NCBI GenBank assembly: GCA_034769895.1
Contig: CM068367.1
Coordinates: 688,768,548-688,832,547 of the forward strand
From: Magicicada septendecula
Taxonomy: Eukaryota; Arthropoda; Insecta; Hemiptera; Cicadidae
Length of the DNA: 64,000 nt
Direction of reading: 5' to 3'
Shown in pieces: positions 8,364 to 21,521 of the stretch (the stretch's first letter is position 1; each line of letters opens with the position of its first letter). The translations under genes and the position numbers were made by a program. The notes under the pieces were generated by a model. That model saw nothing but the letters and a program-made list of their open reading frames with translations. It did not search any database and was not told the origin of the DNA.

Positions 8364-10291
8364 ATGGTATATAGGTAAGAACTGTCATGTAGCTGACTGA
8401 TGTAGCCGGGCTTTAGTCAGTAATAACGCGACATTTTCACGTGAATATACATAAGAACACCCTTTCTCACCACACAGCTTTTTACAGCGAGTGGTCAAGT
8501 AAATTCAGACTGGTTTCTCTCTGTGGTGTGTGAGGGCGCAGGAGGCCGCGGGTCTAATACTTGAGGTAAGATTATATGATGTAACTGTTGTTTATCTCTT
8601 TAACTATGGAGTGGTATTCCCTATGATTACAGAATTTAAAATATGACGCAAGAGGAGAAATAAGCTGCTTTGTATGGTACTTTGTTTTCTACTACGAACG
8701 TTTTCTTATTTTCGATGGTGAATTAGCTAAACTTAACGAGGCCCTACTCCATTTTATTCAGTCAGTGATGTGAAGTTTTAATTTTCATCATACTTCAATT
8801 TCAGAGCAAGAGAATCGTCAAGTTTGATAGGCGTCCACTGAATTCTGTTGTCAGTCTCCATTCTGACATCAATTGTAATGAAACTTAGAACGAAGTCAAA
8901 CTGAACTGGTCGAATCTAAAAAATTCTCGTAATTTCTTGTACCCTTGTATTCATAAGTTGAAAATTCATTCAACGAACAATAACCCTTCTCCAAGATGGA
9001 GTCACTCCGGGTATAAGACAAACGCACACACGAAATATGGTCACCTTGAGCTATCGTATAACAGATAACCTATTAGTAATTAACTTCTACGGGTCAAACG
9101 TATTATGAAATCTGTATTGTGAAATCACCCTTTCACGACTGAGGAAGACGAGAAATTGTTATAAGGAATCGATAAATAGTAGACAGAGAGCTGCGTAGGA
9201 AACACATGTTTAATGTCTTACACTGAGCGTAAATGTCACATATACTCTCAGTATACGTGCATCATCAGCAACAGTGAAGTCTTGGTTTTCGTGGGCGTAG
9301 GTTCTGTCGCTTTCACTTTTGTGGCCTTACTAACTAGGCCTAGTTCTCTGGATTGGTAAGTGCCTGTGTATATCTATGTTACGAGTAGGGATTGCAGTTT
9401 TACTTGGCGCGCGCGCGCGTGTGTGTGTGAGTGCGCTCTTGCGTGTGTATAGCAACACGTAAACGCTTTGGAAGCTGGACGAGGTTGTGGATTATATTTT
9501 TGTCGTTTTTATTCCCATTTCCTTTTTAATTTCTTTTATTATTCATCCACTTCTGTTGGCTCTAGGTTGGCTCAGTCCTTTGGCTCAGTGTCTTTGTAAC
9601 GTTCATTCAACATTACGGTTTTACTCATACCTTTAGTTTTCTTAGTGCTTGTTTACATATGTCTATATAACTTTTAGTCAAAAGATTAAGAAAATATATT
9701 TTGTATGAAATTTTACTTTGCATTTATAAGTCATGGTAGTCGTTTACAGTTAGAGTAATACTCTATTACCGTACATTAATTTACTGTATCTAAATTAATA
9801 ACAAAACCGTAGGAATTACACACTCCATTCATAAGAAAATAGTTACTGAGGAGTGTTCCAGCTTTAGAGGAAAATCTTCTCTGAACGCAGTATTATGAGC
9901 AAACTTCCGTATACTTGAACGCTGAACAAATCGTGAGAGGATATCAGACCAGGCTTACGCCAGGGAAGTCCGTTTTTGTTACAACTATGTCCAACATTAA
10001 CATTGTTAATTCCTGTTGTCAGCACTGGGAATGTAAGATTGTAGGCACGGAAAGAGTTAGTTCAGTGAACATCAGTATACATATCACAACATCAACAATC
10101 GTAGGTTGAGTATTGTCAGTAACCAACTGTACAAAATGGAGTAAGCTGACATACCGAGGTATCTGACAGGACCGGACACCATCGATTTTATTGACAGTAA
10201 ATCGTCAAGTAAGAATAAAAGGGAGAAGTTCTAAAGATGAAAAATGAACTGAAGACTACGACAAAGCATTGAAGAATCTGATACTCTATTC
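8364..10291. other. Gene-less stretch
   Basis: AT-rich unique-looking DNA with a short CG/GT alternating tract near 9405-9430. A 64-codon open frame at 9915-10109 has no recognisable motif. Nothing else supported. Confidence 0.4.
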
Positions 10292-10525
10292 TAGTGGGGT
10301 AACTAGGAGCTGCTCCTGAGGGGGGTGAAACTAGTTCCTGGGGGGGGGGGGAGACTAGCTTCACTCAGGACAAATGAGATATTCAAGATTATTTCCACAT
10401 AATTATTTATAAGGCTGTTTTAACACACCTAACTGGCGTAAAAATAGGCCAACTTTAAATGATTATGGAACTTCATTGAAATTTTTAATACCTTGATTGT
10501 TCCCCCCCCCCTAGTTACGCCACTT
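10292..10525 (+). mobile_element. Short hAT-like element, G-run/C-run family, copy 1
   Basis: The left end TAGTGGGGTAACTAGGAGCT is followed by GCTCCTGAGG and G runs; the right end is the inverse of AAGTGGCGTAACTAG preceded by a long C run. It shares its left end with the element at 24526. Flanking octamers CTCTATTC and CTGTGTTC agree at 6 of 8. No coding capacity. Confidence 0.6.
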
Positions 10526-11329
10526 CTGTGTTCATACTTGCCCATCATAGTACACGTTTTTTACTATGTGTAGAATATACCTCTCTATAACAGACCTATT
10601 GCAAGATTTTCTAATGACCTGGATAAAACCCGGATTCTTAGGGACATTAAAAAGTTTGTTTTTACTAATTGAAGAAGCAACGAAGATTGAGGGTCTTATA
10701 AAGAACCTGGTAATAATAAGAGTAGCCTACTCAAACTTCTATATCTATAGAAACTATTAAAGGATCAGAAAAAATCATTGTATAGGCCTTTTGTATAAAT
10801 TTCGTTCTATAAACTGTTAACTTTATATTGTGCAAACATCAAATTACAACGTATTCAAGAATTCCCTTTTAACATTTCTGTATACAAGGTATTCTATATT
10901 GGCCATGAAAAATCTCGAACGTCTAAAAGAAAACTATTAACGACTTGAAACGAAAACTAATCGTGTAATTAAACAGCAATAAATGATTAACCTGTTTGCA
11001 GTCATTAGTTGTTGAAACTTCGCCGTGTAGGAACCGTAAGTGGCCTGATATGAAACGTCATATACAATTTCGTGATCGTCGGGTGGTGATTAGCATTTTA
11101 TATCTGAGTTTATTATAGTCCAGTATTACGTTTTTTATACAAATTTTTGTTGTTCTCCAAAATATGTACCGTAGTCAGAGTGTTAGAGCATACCTTCTAG
11201 AATGCCATAGATGTTTATTTCGCAAAACCCTAACGTTCAGAAATCATTTGCGATACTTTCTGAAATAATACTGGCATACTAAGCTTTAGGTACTTCCGTT
11301 ATCCAGTGTTCAGTGTAGCAGTGGTTCTT
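10526..11329. other. Gene-less stretch
   Basis: No repeat or coding motif recognised. A 64-codon frame at 10566-10760 lacks identifiable features. Confidence 0.4.
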
Positions 11330-12023
11330 TTGAATACGTGGTTCTAACAAGGCGTACCCGACCCAGGAAAAATTTGATTTTAGAAGAAGACTTCTCTGAA
11401 GCAGCCAGAGATTTCACATACCTAAGAGCGACGATATCTGAAGATGGGAATGAAGAGACAGAGATAAGGAGAAGGATAAATCTAGCCAACAAGGCCTACT
11501 TATCACCACCTTTAAATCAAGAGTTATTCATAGGCAGCCAAGAATGCGCATATACAAACCTACCATACGACCCATCCTGTGCTATAGCAGTGAAACCTGG
11601 ATATTAACACGAAGAGCAATTGAACGCCTGAAGATATTTGAAAGGAAGCTCCTGAGACGGATCCTGGGTCCCATATATAGAAATGGGGAACGGAGGATAC
11701 GGAATAATGATGAGATATATTGTCACTTCAACGAACCAGCGGTAGAAGTGTACGTAAAACTGATGAGGCTGCAATGAGCTGGCCATGTCGTAAGAATGAT
11801 GACAAACGAACACCTAAAAGAGTCCTTATTTGGGGAGTATGGATGACAAAAGAACGAAAGATCGTCCAAGGAAAAATGGGAAGATGCTGTCGCTGTGGAC
11901 GTTGGGAGTGGAATATTTTTGTACTGACAGAGAGAGGTGGAGGGTCAAGATAGAGGAGGCCAAGGCTCGACTTCGGGCTGTATCCCCATAGGAGGAGGAG
12001 GAGGAGGAGGAGGAGGAGGAGGA
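11330..12023 (+). pseudogene. Non-LTR retrotransposon reverse transcriptase tail with (AGG)n end
   Basis: Shifted frames together show the region after the catalytic core of LINE-type reverse transcriptases: FTYLRATISEDGNEETEI then RRRINLANKAY (typical form YLGS-x-I-x-DG...EI-x-RRI-x-AN-x-AY), then YKPTIRPILCYSSETW, LTRRAIERLKIFERKLLRRI and LGPIYRNGERRIRNNDEIY. A short repeat tail (AGG)n at 11991-12023 marks the 3' end. Family not resolved (RTE or Jockey-like possible). Truncated at the 5' side, with at least two frameshifts and stops. Dead copy. Confidence 0.8.
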
Positions 12024-13009
12024 AAGATTCTTTGGTTCATGTCTGATAAGAATTTTGGTTTGTTTATTTAATTATTTAATACTAATTGTGTAGTAAAGAT
12101 AAGAATAACCACATTTACTACCTCATGTAAAGTACTCATTTTTCTTTAATTTGACGCAGACTTAAACCCTGTAGGTACTGAAGACAATTGTATAAATTTC
12201 AAAACAACAACATACAGCAGAGTAGGTTGCTGGTTTAATTTCTATTTGTAACTGTGATTAAAATATGTAATTTATTTATGGAATAAATATCGCTCTAGCT
12301 ATCTAAATTATTTTTGGTAACGCGATTTTAATTTATTTACAGCTTCCCAGCTCCATCGGTGGAATTTCTTGTACGTAGGCTAATTAGGCAGAAATTGTAC
12401 AACTTTAATAGACTTATTTATTTCAGATACAGTCCTTGTGTGCTTTTTTGTTGTTGTGAATGATATAGGCTAATCCACTTGTAGAGACTCAACCTTCTTA
12501 AATTATCGCGGTTTTTCTTTTTAACGCTCCCAAAAAAATTTAGTTTCTCTTGTTCTACCGTGTTTCTATTAGACATTATAGTTACCCTTCATTTATTATT
12601 TTTACAACCAAAACACTTATAACATATATAAAGCAACAATTTTGTTAGAAAAACATTTAAAGAATAATTCATTCTCCTTTCAAGACGTGCCGTGAACTTC
12701 CTCATCTACATTTTCAACATAAGTTACCTCTTGTGACAGCTCGTATCCATTTTTACATATGTCTGCCAAGTTTTGCTCGCAACGAAATTGTCGTACTCCC
12801 ATCGCCTTTGCAAATTCTTACGCATTTTCTGTTATCACTGAACTCTAAACCACAAACTTTTTGTCTCTCGTTAACGTCATCCATTTAATTGTCTTTATTA
12901 CTGTATAAACACTGTCTTAAAATTGTGTGACTTGCAGATCAGTGTAATGTCTTCTCATATTGAGTATTAACATGTCTATTGATTGAAAACTGGCTTTTAT
13001 ATTTTGGAG
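12024..13009. other. Gene-less stretch
   Basis: AT-rich DNA with no recognised repeat or gene. Confidence 0.4.
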
Positions 13010-13109
13010 CAGTGGCGTAACTTGGGGGGGGGGGTCAACAGTCTCTCCAGGGCTATTAAAATTTCAGCAAAATTCCAGAATCTACTAAACGTAGGTCTAT
13101 TTCTAACCC

Positions 13110-13161
<52 letters not shown>

Positions 13162-13275
13162 TAAGGTTTATAAATAATTATAGAAATATTTGTGAATTAG
13201 TAAAACAAAGGGAAGTGCAGCCACCAAGTTAGTCTCATCCCCCCCCCCCCAACAGTAGCTCCTAGTTACGCCGCG
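13010..13275 (-). mobile_element. Short hAT-like element, G-run/C-run family, copy 2 (inverted)
   Basis: The left end CAGTGGCGTAACTTGGGG with internal ATTTCAGCAAAATTCCAG matches the right end of the 24526-25158 element on the opposite strand; the right end, read in reverse, gives GCGTAACTAGGAGCTACTG like that element's left end. It therefore lies inverted relative to that copy. It contains a (GT)n microsatellite. Confidence 0.6.
13112..13160. repeat. (GT)n microsatellite, about 49 bp
   Basis: Uninterrupted GT dinucleotides inside the hAT-like element. Confidence 0.95.
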
Positions 13276-15115
13276 ATTGTTTTTCATCGCCCTCATCGCC
13301 CCCGATTGTTTTTCAACGATGAGGGCGCGATTGTTTTTTCATCGCCCTCACCAGATTCATTTGTTATCTTGAAAGCTTAACGGCTGAACCCTACTGTTCA
13401 CATTATGTTTCTTGAACGCTTACACCGAATACTCAAGTGTGAGAGTAGTTTAGTAGTCTGCTCTATTTATTCCTATTTACATTCTGACGAGTGATAGAGT
13501 GCGCGTATTCAGCTACACGCATACATAGGTTGCTCATGTCATAGAAGAAGAAAAACAATCGTAATGTGAAAACTACATATGAAAATTTTAACCACTAAAA
13601 TGCTTAACAAAAACTGCTTCGCAACACCCAATTAAGCAATATAAGAACCGACTGAAGATTTTTTTTTCTTCACTGAAACGTCCTTGTTTGTGTGCTGAAT
13701 CCCACACGAATATGATTCACTTCCTTTCAAGACAACTTTGTATTTAAAAAATACTATGCGGTTACGATCATGTGACTGACTGTAATCTGTGTGTTCTAAT
13801 ACAAAACACAGTGGTGACGCTTAATTTCCTTCAATTTTCTTTATTAAGGGCGACCAACACAGACTTTGTTCGTAGTCTACTGATACGCGAGTCTACGAGC
13901 AAAAACAACAAATCCTTTGAAGAGTGTCAACTGTTTACACTGTCATAATTATTAATCAACGATAGATAAGAAAACGTTAATTTCATTGAATTTTTTACTG
14001 AGTCGACCGAAACGGATAATTTATAGCGCGATTAGTGAGTTAATGCTACCGACAGTTTGTAGTTTATGCTGAGTTAGCGATTGTATATAATACAGAATGT
14101 TGTCATTACATATAAACTTTAAGACATTACTGTCTTTACTTGTCTTATTCTCTTTAAGACAAATAAGATCCCATAAGATATCGATTCTCTGAACCTTAGA
14201 AAAATTGTAAGAAAAATAAATATACATTAGTAAAATAGAGAAATTCACAAAAAACAGTTCGTTGTGCTACGTGTTGACTGTATAAGAAAGTCGATTAAAC
14301 GACAGAAAAAGTTAACAGGTAATAATATACAAAATAGTCGGTATCACATAAAATGTCAGAAGTGCAGATTAAGAGCAAAAAAGAAGATATACGGCACAAG
14401 CAGTGTACGATAGTCACTACACGTAGGCCTACCACTGAACAGGCTTTTGCGGCAGTTCTTTCCTATCGTTGAAGTGTCTTGGATTACAGTCACAGGCCTA
14501 CAACACGTACAAGAAACAAATAATAAAAACGTCTTCTATTATTATTGACATATAAGCCTATGTTATTACTTCACTTTTGGAAAAAATGTTTAAACACCAT
14601 AATAAATGGGCAAATTGGAAGAATTAGAGCAGTTTAAATAATTGGTTAGCGCAATAACGAATTATGGCAGATGTACAAAAAGAATAAAATCAAAAAGAGA
14701 GCAATACCAAGAATATGTGATCTTTTCTCACAGTCTTTTCTGTATAGGCTACTCCGAATTGCGTAATGACTTCAATTTTTTCTGTGTCCAGAAAGAAGAA
14801 AAATGGTTACTGGCATTATTAATATTTGAGAAGATTAGTTTCAAAGAAAATATTATTAACGAGCAATGTCTGGAACGTAGAACTGCATGGAACAGAGACA
14901 TTGACTGTTGAACGAAGTGACGTAATTTACCTGGAAGGTTTCGACACATGGACCCGGAAGAGAATGCAGAACTTAGTATACGCGATAAGAAAAATATTCA
15001 CCAGAAAGATATGGGAAAAGGGAAAATTATTGAAGTGTATTAAGAACAGGAAAACCCCAACTGGTTAAGAAAACGGACGTTCTTGTAAAGTAGTCCTGGA
15101 GGAGGTCAGAGAAGC

Positions 15116-15118
<3 letters not shown>
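13276..15118. other. Gene-less stretch with a small internal duplication
   Basis: At 13272-13350 the phrase GCGATTGTTTTTCATCGCCC is repeated in variants, including an inverted GATGAGGGC, directly beside the hAT-like element. The open frames at 14642-15068 show no recognisable motif. Nothing else supported. Confidence 0.4.

Positions 15119-15198
<80 letters not shown>
15119..15198. repeat. (GA)n microsatellite, about 80 bp
   Basis: Uninterrupted GA repeat; the opposite-strand poly-Ser/Leu frame here is an artefact of it. Confidence 0.95.
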
Positions 15199-15201
<3 letters not shown>

Positions 15202-18200
15202 ATTGAGGGGGGAAGAGCCAGTCAGATTCGTAAGTAGATCTGGGACCGTATAGATTTCCCAGATTTTACGAGATTCAGTACACTTCTCGAACACAGTAAA
15301 TTGTCTGTGAAAACTAGTCTGTAAAGTACTGTAAATATTCGGTAATGTACGGTCGTAGAAAACTATGAACTCAGCACAATCTTAGAAGCATGAATGAACA
15401 TCTTAAACGTTAGCGAAATGGATATATAGTTTGTTATAAGCCTTATCATGATTCAAAACATGGTGGACGTAATCCTGGATAGAATCATATGTGCAGCCTA
15501 TAAAATGCAGAAGGAACTGTCAGGTTGTTGTATGCTTCAGTTGGAACGAAAATACCATAAACTTTATGAACAAAACCCAAATCTCATATTAACATTGAAT
15601 AACTAACATCGAATAGTTAATATTGAAATATACGTATTTATTAAACCGTTTTCTAGCCGCTGGATTTTTCTTTCATAGCAGAATGAAGTAAATATAATGA
15701 AGTATTTCTCTGTTATAAAGAAAATAAGTTTGCAGTTTGTAAAGCCGGCTCTAGTAGTTAGTGCAACCTGTTACACAGATTATAAGCATTACATTTTACT
15801 TAGTATATTAGACGTAATACGTACTGCGTGGAATAACGGAGCTCCAGCGCATCGTACAAAGAATATTTTATAACTTTTGTATTATACATTACAGCTTCCT
15901 TTTAACAGTCGTGTTAAAAAAACATATCTTACGATTAAAATCGCATAAAACGTTATAGCTTCTACAGATGTTTATGATCCTGCTTAAGTTCCATATTAAG
16001 CCATGATGACAGAGACTAATGTAACCGCTCAGTAGAGTCGGAGCCTACACAAAGTTACGACTTACACAATACAGAACGGGAATTAATCCCGACTTCCCCA
16101 GCAGTTACCGTATTTAATATGTTGTAGGCCTACAGTATCAGCCACAGGTGTTATACAGAACATGGTAGAGTATTAGCACTGGAGTGTAGTACGGTGGAAC
16201 TGTTCTGTGTACCATGCCAGCAGACAACAAAATAAAATATCCAAACCACTGATGTATAGCTCAGCACGTGAATGAATATTTACATAATCAGCAGCAAAAA
16301 TATTTACAAAATCAGCAGCAACTGTAAAGGACTAGAATAGTACAGTTGCATTATGGAACTCTGTGTTTTTTGTAATTATTTTAGTATTTTGCAATCGTTA
16401 ATTTTATTGGGTTCCGTTTACTGGACTTTTTAAGTCAATCCGAATCCCAGTTATCATCCACGAGTCGATCGAGCGATTGATTTTTCGACTGTCGTTTCTT
16501 ACGTTTTTCGCACCTCTTATTTCCAAATCGTCTACCTGCATGAACTGTTTGTTGTTTTTTTTTCCAAATCGTCTATCTACATGAACAGTTTACTGTTGTT
16601 TTCTACAATGAATAGAATTGATGCCTACAATATGATTCTACAATAGAATAGATGCCTGAAACAGTGGCATTCTGTTAATCATTGTGATCGACTCAGGAAC
16701 TAAAAAGAGCCTTGTAAAATGGAAAAACAGAATACATGTAATTGTCTAAATTTTAATTCTTTAAAAGTATGGACATCTGTACGTGTTCAGAAGAATTATT
16801 GTAATTCTTTATGCATGCTCTATTTTTGTAACGAAGAATGCGTCACAGTTCTATTTTTTATTATCGTTCCTTTCCATACATCGATCTATTAATACGGTAT
16901 GCGTTGCATGACTTATTGTGGAGTTCAGACGGTGCACTTTGCAACGGCAGGTTAAAATTCATACCGGATTTAACCCACATAAGTAGTAGATGAATAAAAC
17001 GAATTTTTGTAATTAAAATGAAATGTATACGAGTGTTTAGTCTGGTGTTGAGTTGACGCGGAGCACGCACACTCGGATTGTTATGTCTGCGGCGTAGGAA
17101 CGTGTCAAACGTGTACAATTTCATCGAAATATTAATACAGAAGGCGGTGTCGCCGTCGCCTTCAAGTCATATGCACTTTCTCACTGCCGAGGAGGGTTCG
17201 CTAAAATCTCCGCTTTAGTCGTGAAAAGACACTAATAACCGTAGAATCAATTGTTTACCAATAAAAAACAAACAAATTTTTACATTAAATATAAACGTTT
17301 TAATATCAAAATTAGGTTACTGAATATTACATTTTTGCAATTGATCAATTCACTACAGTTCATGCATCGTTCAACTGTGCTATGGTAATGATTTCTCTTC
17401 ATTACACCTAATTCGAAAGAATTAGTCTACAGGATAATAGTAGTGGATTTGTTGCTATGTTTTTATGCTCAAATAAGCATTTTTGGTAAAAATTAATTTT
17501 AAAAAGAGCAATTACCCTCCCCCATAATAATGATTTTTTATACAGAATAAAGGACTTTACATGAAATATTAGGGGTACGGTACGTTATGTGAAACTTTAT
17601 AAATAAATAGAATTCGTTTATCTTGTGAAATTCCCAAATCGTATTTAGCATTCTAGAAATAAACATTTTAAAATGAAAGCATTAATTCCGGGTTTAATGA
17701 TTTAGTATCGTTTTCGGTTACAATTTGAAGTCGGAAAACAAGCCAAATCCCGACTGACTATAGTTAATAATTCCTTCGTATCATTCCCTCTGGACCTAAT
17801 CTCTGATCTAATTTTTCTTTAATTTTTAGATCATGCAGATATTTTTTCATTAATGCCAAAAAAATATATATTCTACTTGTAAACAAAAATATGTATTTGC
17901 GCGCGCGCGCGTGTGTTGTGTGTGTACAAGTATTTGCGAATGTGACAATTACAGCAAATTTCTTTGCCCACTTCTTCATCCGCCATCAGAAACAGTTTTT
18001 ACACACTTTTATGAAGTTAACAAGACTACAAAAGATATTACATTTGTAGTATAGCAAGAGTATATTTTGTTGAAATTTACAGATTAGATCGGTTACAGTG
18101 CCAGTTGAACTCGCTGCTAGGAAGACAATCTTTATCAATATAACTACAATTTACTACTACGTATATTTACAGTTAAATTTCTCAAGAAAGCAGGAGCATT

Positions 18201-18220
18201 AAGAGCAGTCAGTTCATTTC

Positions 18221-18222
<2 letters not shown>
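15199..18222. other. Gene-less stretch with small local duplications
   Basis: Two minor tandem duplications: CAGCAGCAA with TTTACA near 16279-16322, and a unit of about 46 bp with TTTCCAAATCGTCTA near 16519-16610. No gene recognised. Confidence 0.4.

Positions 18223-18311
<89 letters not shown>
18223..18311. repeat. (CA)n microsatellite, about 89 bp
   Basis: Uninterrupted CA repeat. Confidence 0.95.
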
Positions 18312-18312
<1 letters not shown>

Positions 18313-19329
18313 TGGGTCTGAACATAGTACATAATCCCACCTTTACCTGTATCCTGTAAACTCATTAATAACCGGCTGCGAGTACCTGGAGGGTTACGGT
18401 TAGTTGTAAACTACTACCTGGCCGTTGTAAAAGGGTCCTCTCTGACAGTTTTAGAAAGCCTGTAATGTGTCTGGCGCACCGAATTATATTACCGTCTACA
18501 GAAACTATACAATTTACAGTTCGTAGAAAAACAATTTTTCAGAGAATAATTTGGATAATAAAACTGTGTGAGAAAAGACAGTTGTGATTATTGTATTTTG
18601 CTTTTCAAGGCAATAGGTAAGTATATGAGGTACTTCTGTAAGAGGCCGATACTCCTGTTTCGAATTCTACTGATGTGACCTACTTATCACTGTATCCCCA
18701 AAATAGCAGCTACAAACTCACACAAAACTAACAACATTCTTGTTTACTTCAGTACTTACGACGTACCTCTGTAGTACTGGAAAGCGCGCGCGCACGCGCG
18801 AGCGAGCGTGTGTATGTGTTATTTTAGTGCCAAAGCCAGACAGACATTCACTGACACCTTTACCATGTTTCGTAAACATAAACGTAACAGCTCGTGCATT
18901 GCTGAAATCGCCCGCTCTGTCCGACTGTACGTGTTGGGTTTTTGAAACTCGTGGGAAATTCGTCTAAATTATTAATAAACAATGGAGAAAGAATCGAGTT
19001 CCCCTCCACGCGATTATATTTTATATCGTAACAAGAAAATGAAATCATCTTCGTATTTCAACGAATACGTTAGCACAAAGCATCTGTCTTTCTATCTCAT
19101 TAATAACTTACCATATGAATGTGAGAGCGTGTGTATTTATATGCTGCTGACTTCGGATTGGTTTTGCTCGTGTCGTTTAAAAGGAATACGACGTTTTGAC
19201 AGTATTCCATAAATCTTCTTTAAACTTTGCACTAGCATGCTCGCGAACTGCTTAATCATGACCACGACTGTGACAAGTGTAGTGGGTCACCTGCTTTTAA
19301 TTGTTCATACTACTATGTATGATTGTGTG
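18312..19329. other. Gene-less stretch
   Basis: Open frames at 18740-18967 and 18982-19212 (75 and 76 codons) have no recognisable motif. A GCGC-rich alternating tract lies near 18784-18812. Confidence 0.4.
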
Positions 19330-19890
19330 TGTGCGTGTGGAGGGAGGCGCGCCCTATTATCATACTCGGCCCGACAATATCATACGCTCTTCATCAATAC
19401 AAGTAAATGCCTAAGTTGGGGAATAACTTAATCTTCACGTAAAATGTTTTGAAATAACGACACAATTAAACAGAGTGAATCGAATTAGTTGTCCCAAATC
19501 TATTACGAGTTGAACAGTTGATCTTTTCACGTACAGAAGTCCGCCATTTGCGTCAATTGATATGGTATACACAGGGAAAGTGTGAACCACTACATTTTTA
19601 ACGTTTTGAGTGCAAATTTGTTACCGCAAGAGATGATTACATGAATTTTTCGTTTAAATGGTTAGTTTTCAAAGATCTTAAAAATAATGAACCACGACTC
19701 ATGTAAATAAGTCAAATTTTCAAAACCGAAACATGGCAACGTTTCTGGAAAATTCTGAAATTTAAAAATGAACATATATTTTCTACGGTCCCTCATTATG
19801 TAGTTTTCTGGAAAATAATTTTGTTTCTTGGTTGTAAATCGAACCGTTCTCCCGTAATGGATTTGGGACAACTTCTATGACTCACCCTCC
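19330..19890 (+). repeat. Dispersed repeat family, copy 1, with inverted repeat ends
   Basis: This copy is diverged from one at 61195-61780. Shared blocks include ATCATACGC-CTTCAT, AATGTTTTGAA, GTGAATC, TGTCCCAAA, and GGCAAC followed by a TTTAAAAATGA-like stretch. Inside it an inverted pair (AGTTGTCCCAAATC near 19487 and GATTTGGGACAACT near 19861) extends to about 38 imperfect bases, a transposon-like arrangement. No coding capacity; family unknown. Confidence 0.6.
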
Positions 19891-20905
19891 ATTTGACACA
19901 GTTTGATGTTGGTGTACTTTTAGTAAAACACAACACAGTGGTCAGGAGTTTTAGTTTCTAAAACGATGGTTCGTTATCATGTTTCTCTTTCAAGACAAAA
20001 CTGCTTGGCCACTTATTATAAGTGAAAGAATTAGGCCTCTACGTGTTTAAAGAATTAGGTTTCTACGTTATAGGCAAATTTGACGTACCAGTAATGTTTA
20101 TTTTTTTCTGTAGCTTCGGCGACCTCTGTTGGATCCAACAGTGCTGTGTGTGTGAACATGTATAGAGGACAAAGAGAGAATGAGAGAAACAGCACAAGAG
20201 CTTGAAAACGAGGTGTCACAAGTACAAACCTATGAAACACAGGAGTAGAGAAACGGATTTGAAAAAGTTTGGATCACTAGAGTAGCCACAGGAAACGAAA
20301 ACAGGCGTGAAAAAGAAGTAAATGAGAAGACGAAATTTTGAGAATCGGGAGAAGCTAATGTTACGTTGAAAACATATTGGAACGCCAGAAGCGTCCAGAA
20401 CATAGGGTTCGTGATACGGTTATGTTATATGAAAGACGAATTGTGTATGTACGGAGGAAAATGGTAGACAAACAACTCCAGACACTATAAAGGGAAAAAA
20501 TATCAAAGCTGGGAAGGGAAAAAAATATGCTACAAGCTGGATGCATAACAGGAAAAGAAAAATTGAGTGTGAAGAAAATGAGCAAGAAGTGGAATTAGAA
20601 AATGGGTGATAGGCATCCACACAGACTACAAGGAAAGCAAACACGAATAAAGACAAAAAAATGAATTCTACATGAAAATGGTATGTTACTTATCTGAAGG
20701 CAATAAAGAGTCTGTTTTGTTGTTTTGTGAAAGTGGTCGTTAAAATTAAAGTACTTAATAAACTAAGATCACAAAATATTTTTCAGTCACTGCGAGAAAT
20801 TCTATTACGATTTTATATACATCCTCCACAGCGAATTAAATGTGGCAATAATCCTGTCTTAAAAAACGCCTCATTTATTCGCTTTTCAAGATTAATTTGG
20901 ACTGC
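19891..20905. other. Gene-less stretch
   Basis: Purine-rich DNA between about 20150 and 20680 gives C/T-rich open frames on the minus strand with low-complexity Phe/Ser/Leu products; these look like composition artefacts. Confidence 0.4.
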
Positions 20906-21521
20906 GGTCACTTGCGACCAAATCATACAAAACCCGGTCAGCTACGACCGAGATGGAAATTTGAACTCGGTAAACTGTGATCAAATACATCGTTTAATGA
21001 GCTACAGACACAGACTGCGTCTATCAAACCGTGCGAAGATATGAAGGCTCACGCCTGGAATGGTAATGCATACTATTTTTTCTAATGTTTATATAGTCTA
21101 CTGTTGTGACCAATCAACTCTAACCTCCCATACCAACATTCACACGTTTCGTCACACCACTACTATAAGGTACGTAACTCAATAACTGCTAGCACTTTAC
21201 ATTCACAACAACTCTGCCGCTCGTTGTACCATGTATATTACAATTACTTACCTATTGTACAATAACGTTATAACACTACGTCTTACTTTTAGACGGAGGA
21301 AGCAAACTAAAAGAAAACCAGCCTAAGCAACCTAAACAAGAAGGAACCAACCTAACCTAACCTCACATAACATAACAAAAATATTGGAAGAAAGAGGTTA
21401 CTTGCACAAATGTAAAATTTACAGAATTTGAACCTCATCGAAGTTGGGAACAGGAACGTTTCTACTAGTTGGCCCGGATATGGTCAGTTGCGACCAAGTT
21501 AACGTGCGGGCGCAATTGACC
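20906..21521. repeat. Cluster of 14-bp GGTCA-N4-CGACC palindromes
   Basis: Sites: GGTCACTTGCGACC at 20906, GGTCAGCTACGACC at 20936, a decayed GGTAAACTGTGATC at 20969, GGTCAGTTGCGACC at 21482, and on the minus strand GGTCAATTGCGCCC at 21508-21521. The first three sites start 30 and 33 bp apart. They could be transposase-binding subterminal repeats of a decayed element with ends near 20.9 and 21.5 kb, or regulatory sites. Function unknown. Confidence 0.5.

Noticed and set aside
13647-13684. CTGAAGA...CTGAAAC as another hammerhead core
   Set aside because: The stretch between is a T-run and cannot form a stem II next to the core bases.
20361-20656. Minus-strand frames rich in Phe, Ser and Leu
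   Set aside because: Caused by purine-rich plus-strand DNA; products are low-complexity without a domain.
21340-21365. CCTAACCTAACC as insect telomeric repeat
   Set aside because: Only about two units; far too short to call interstitial telomeric DNA.
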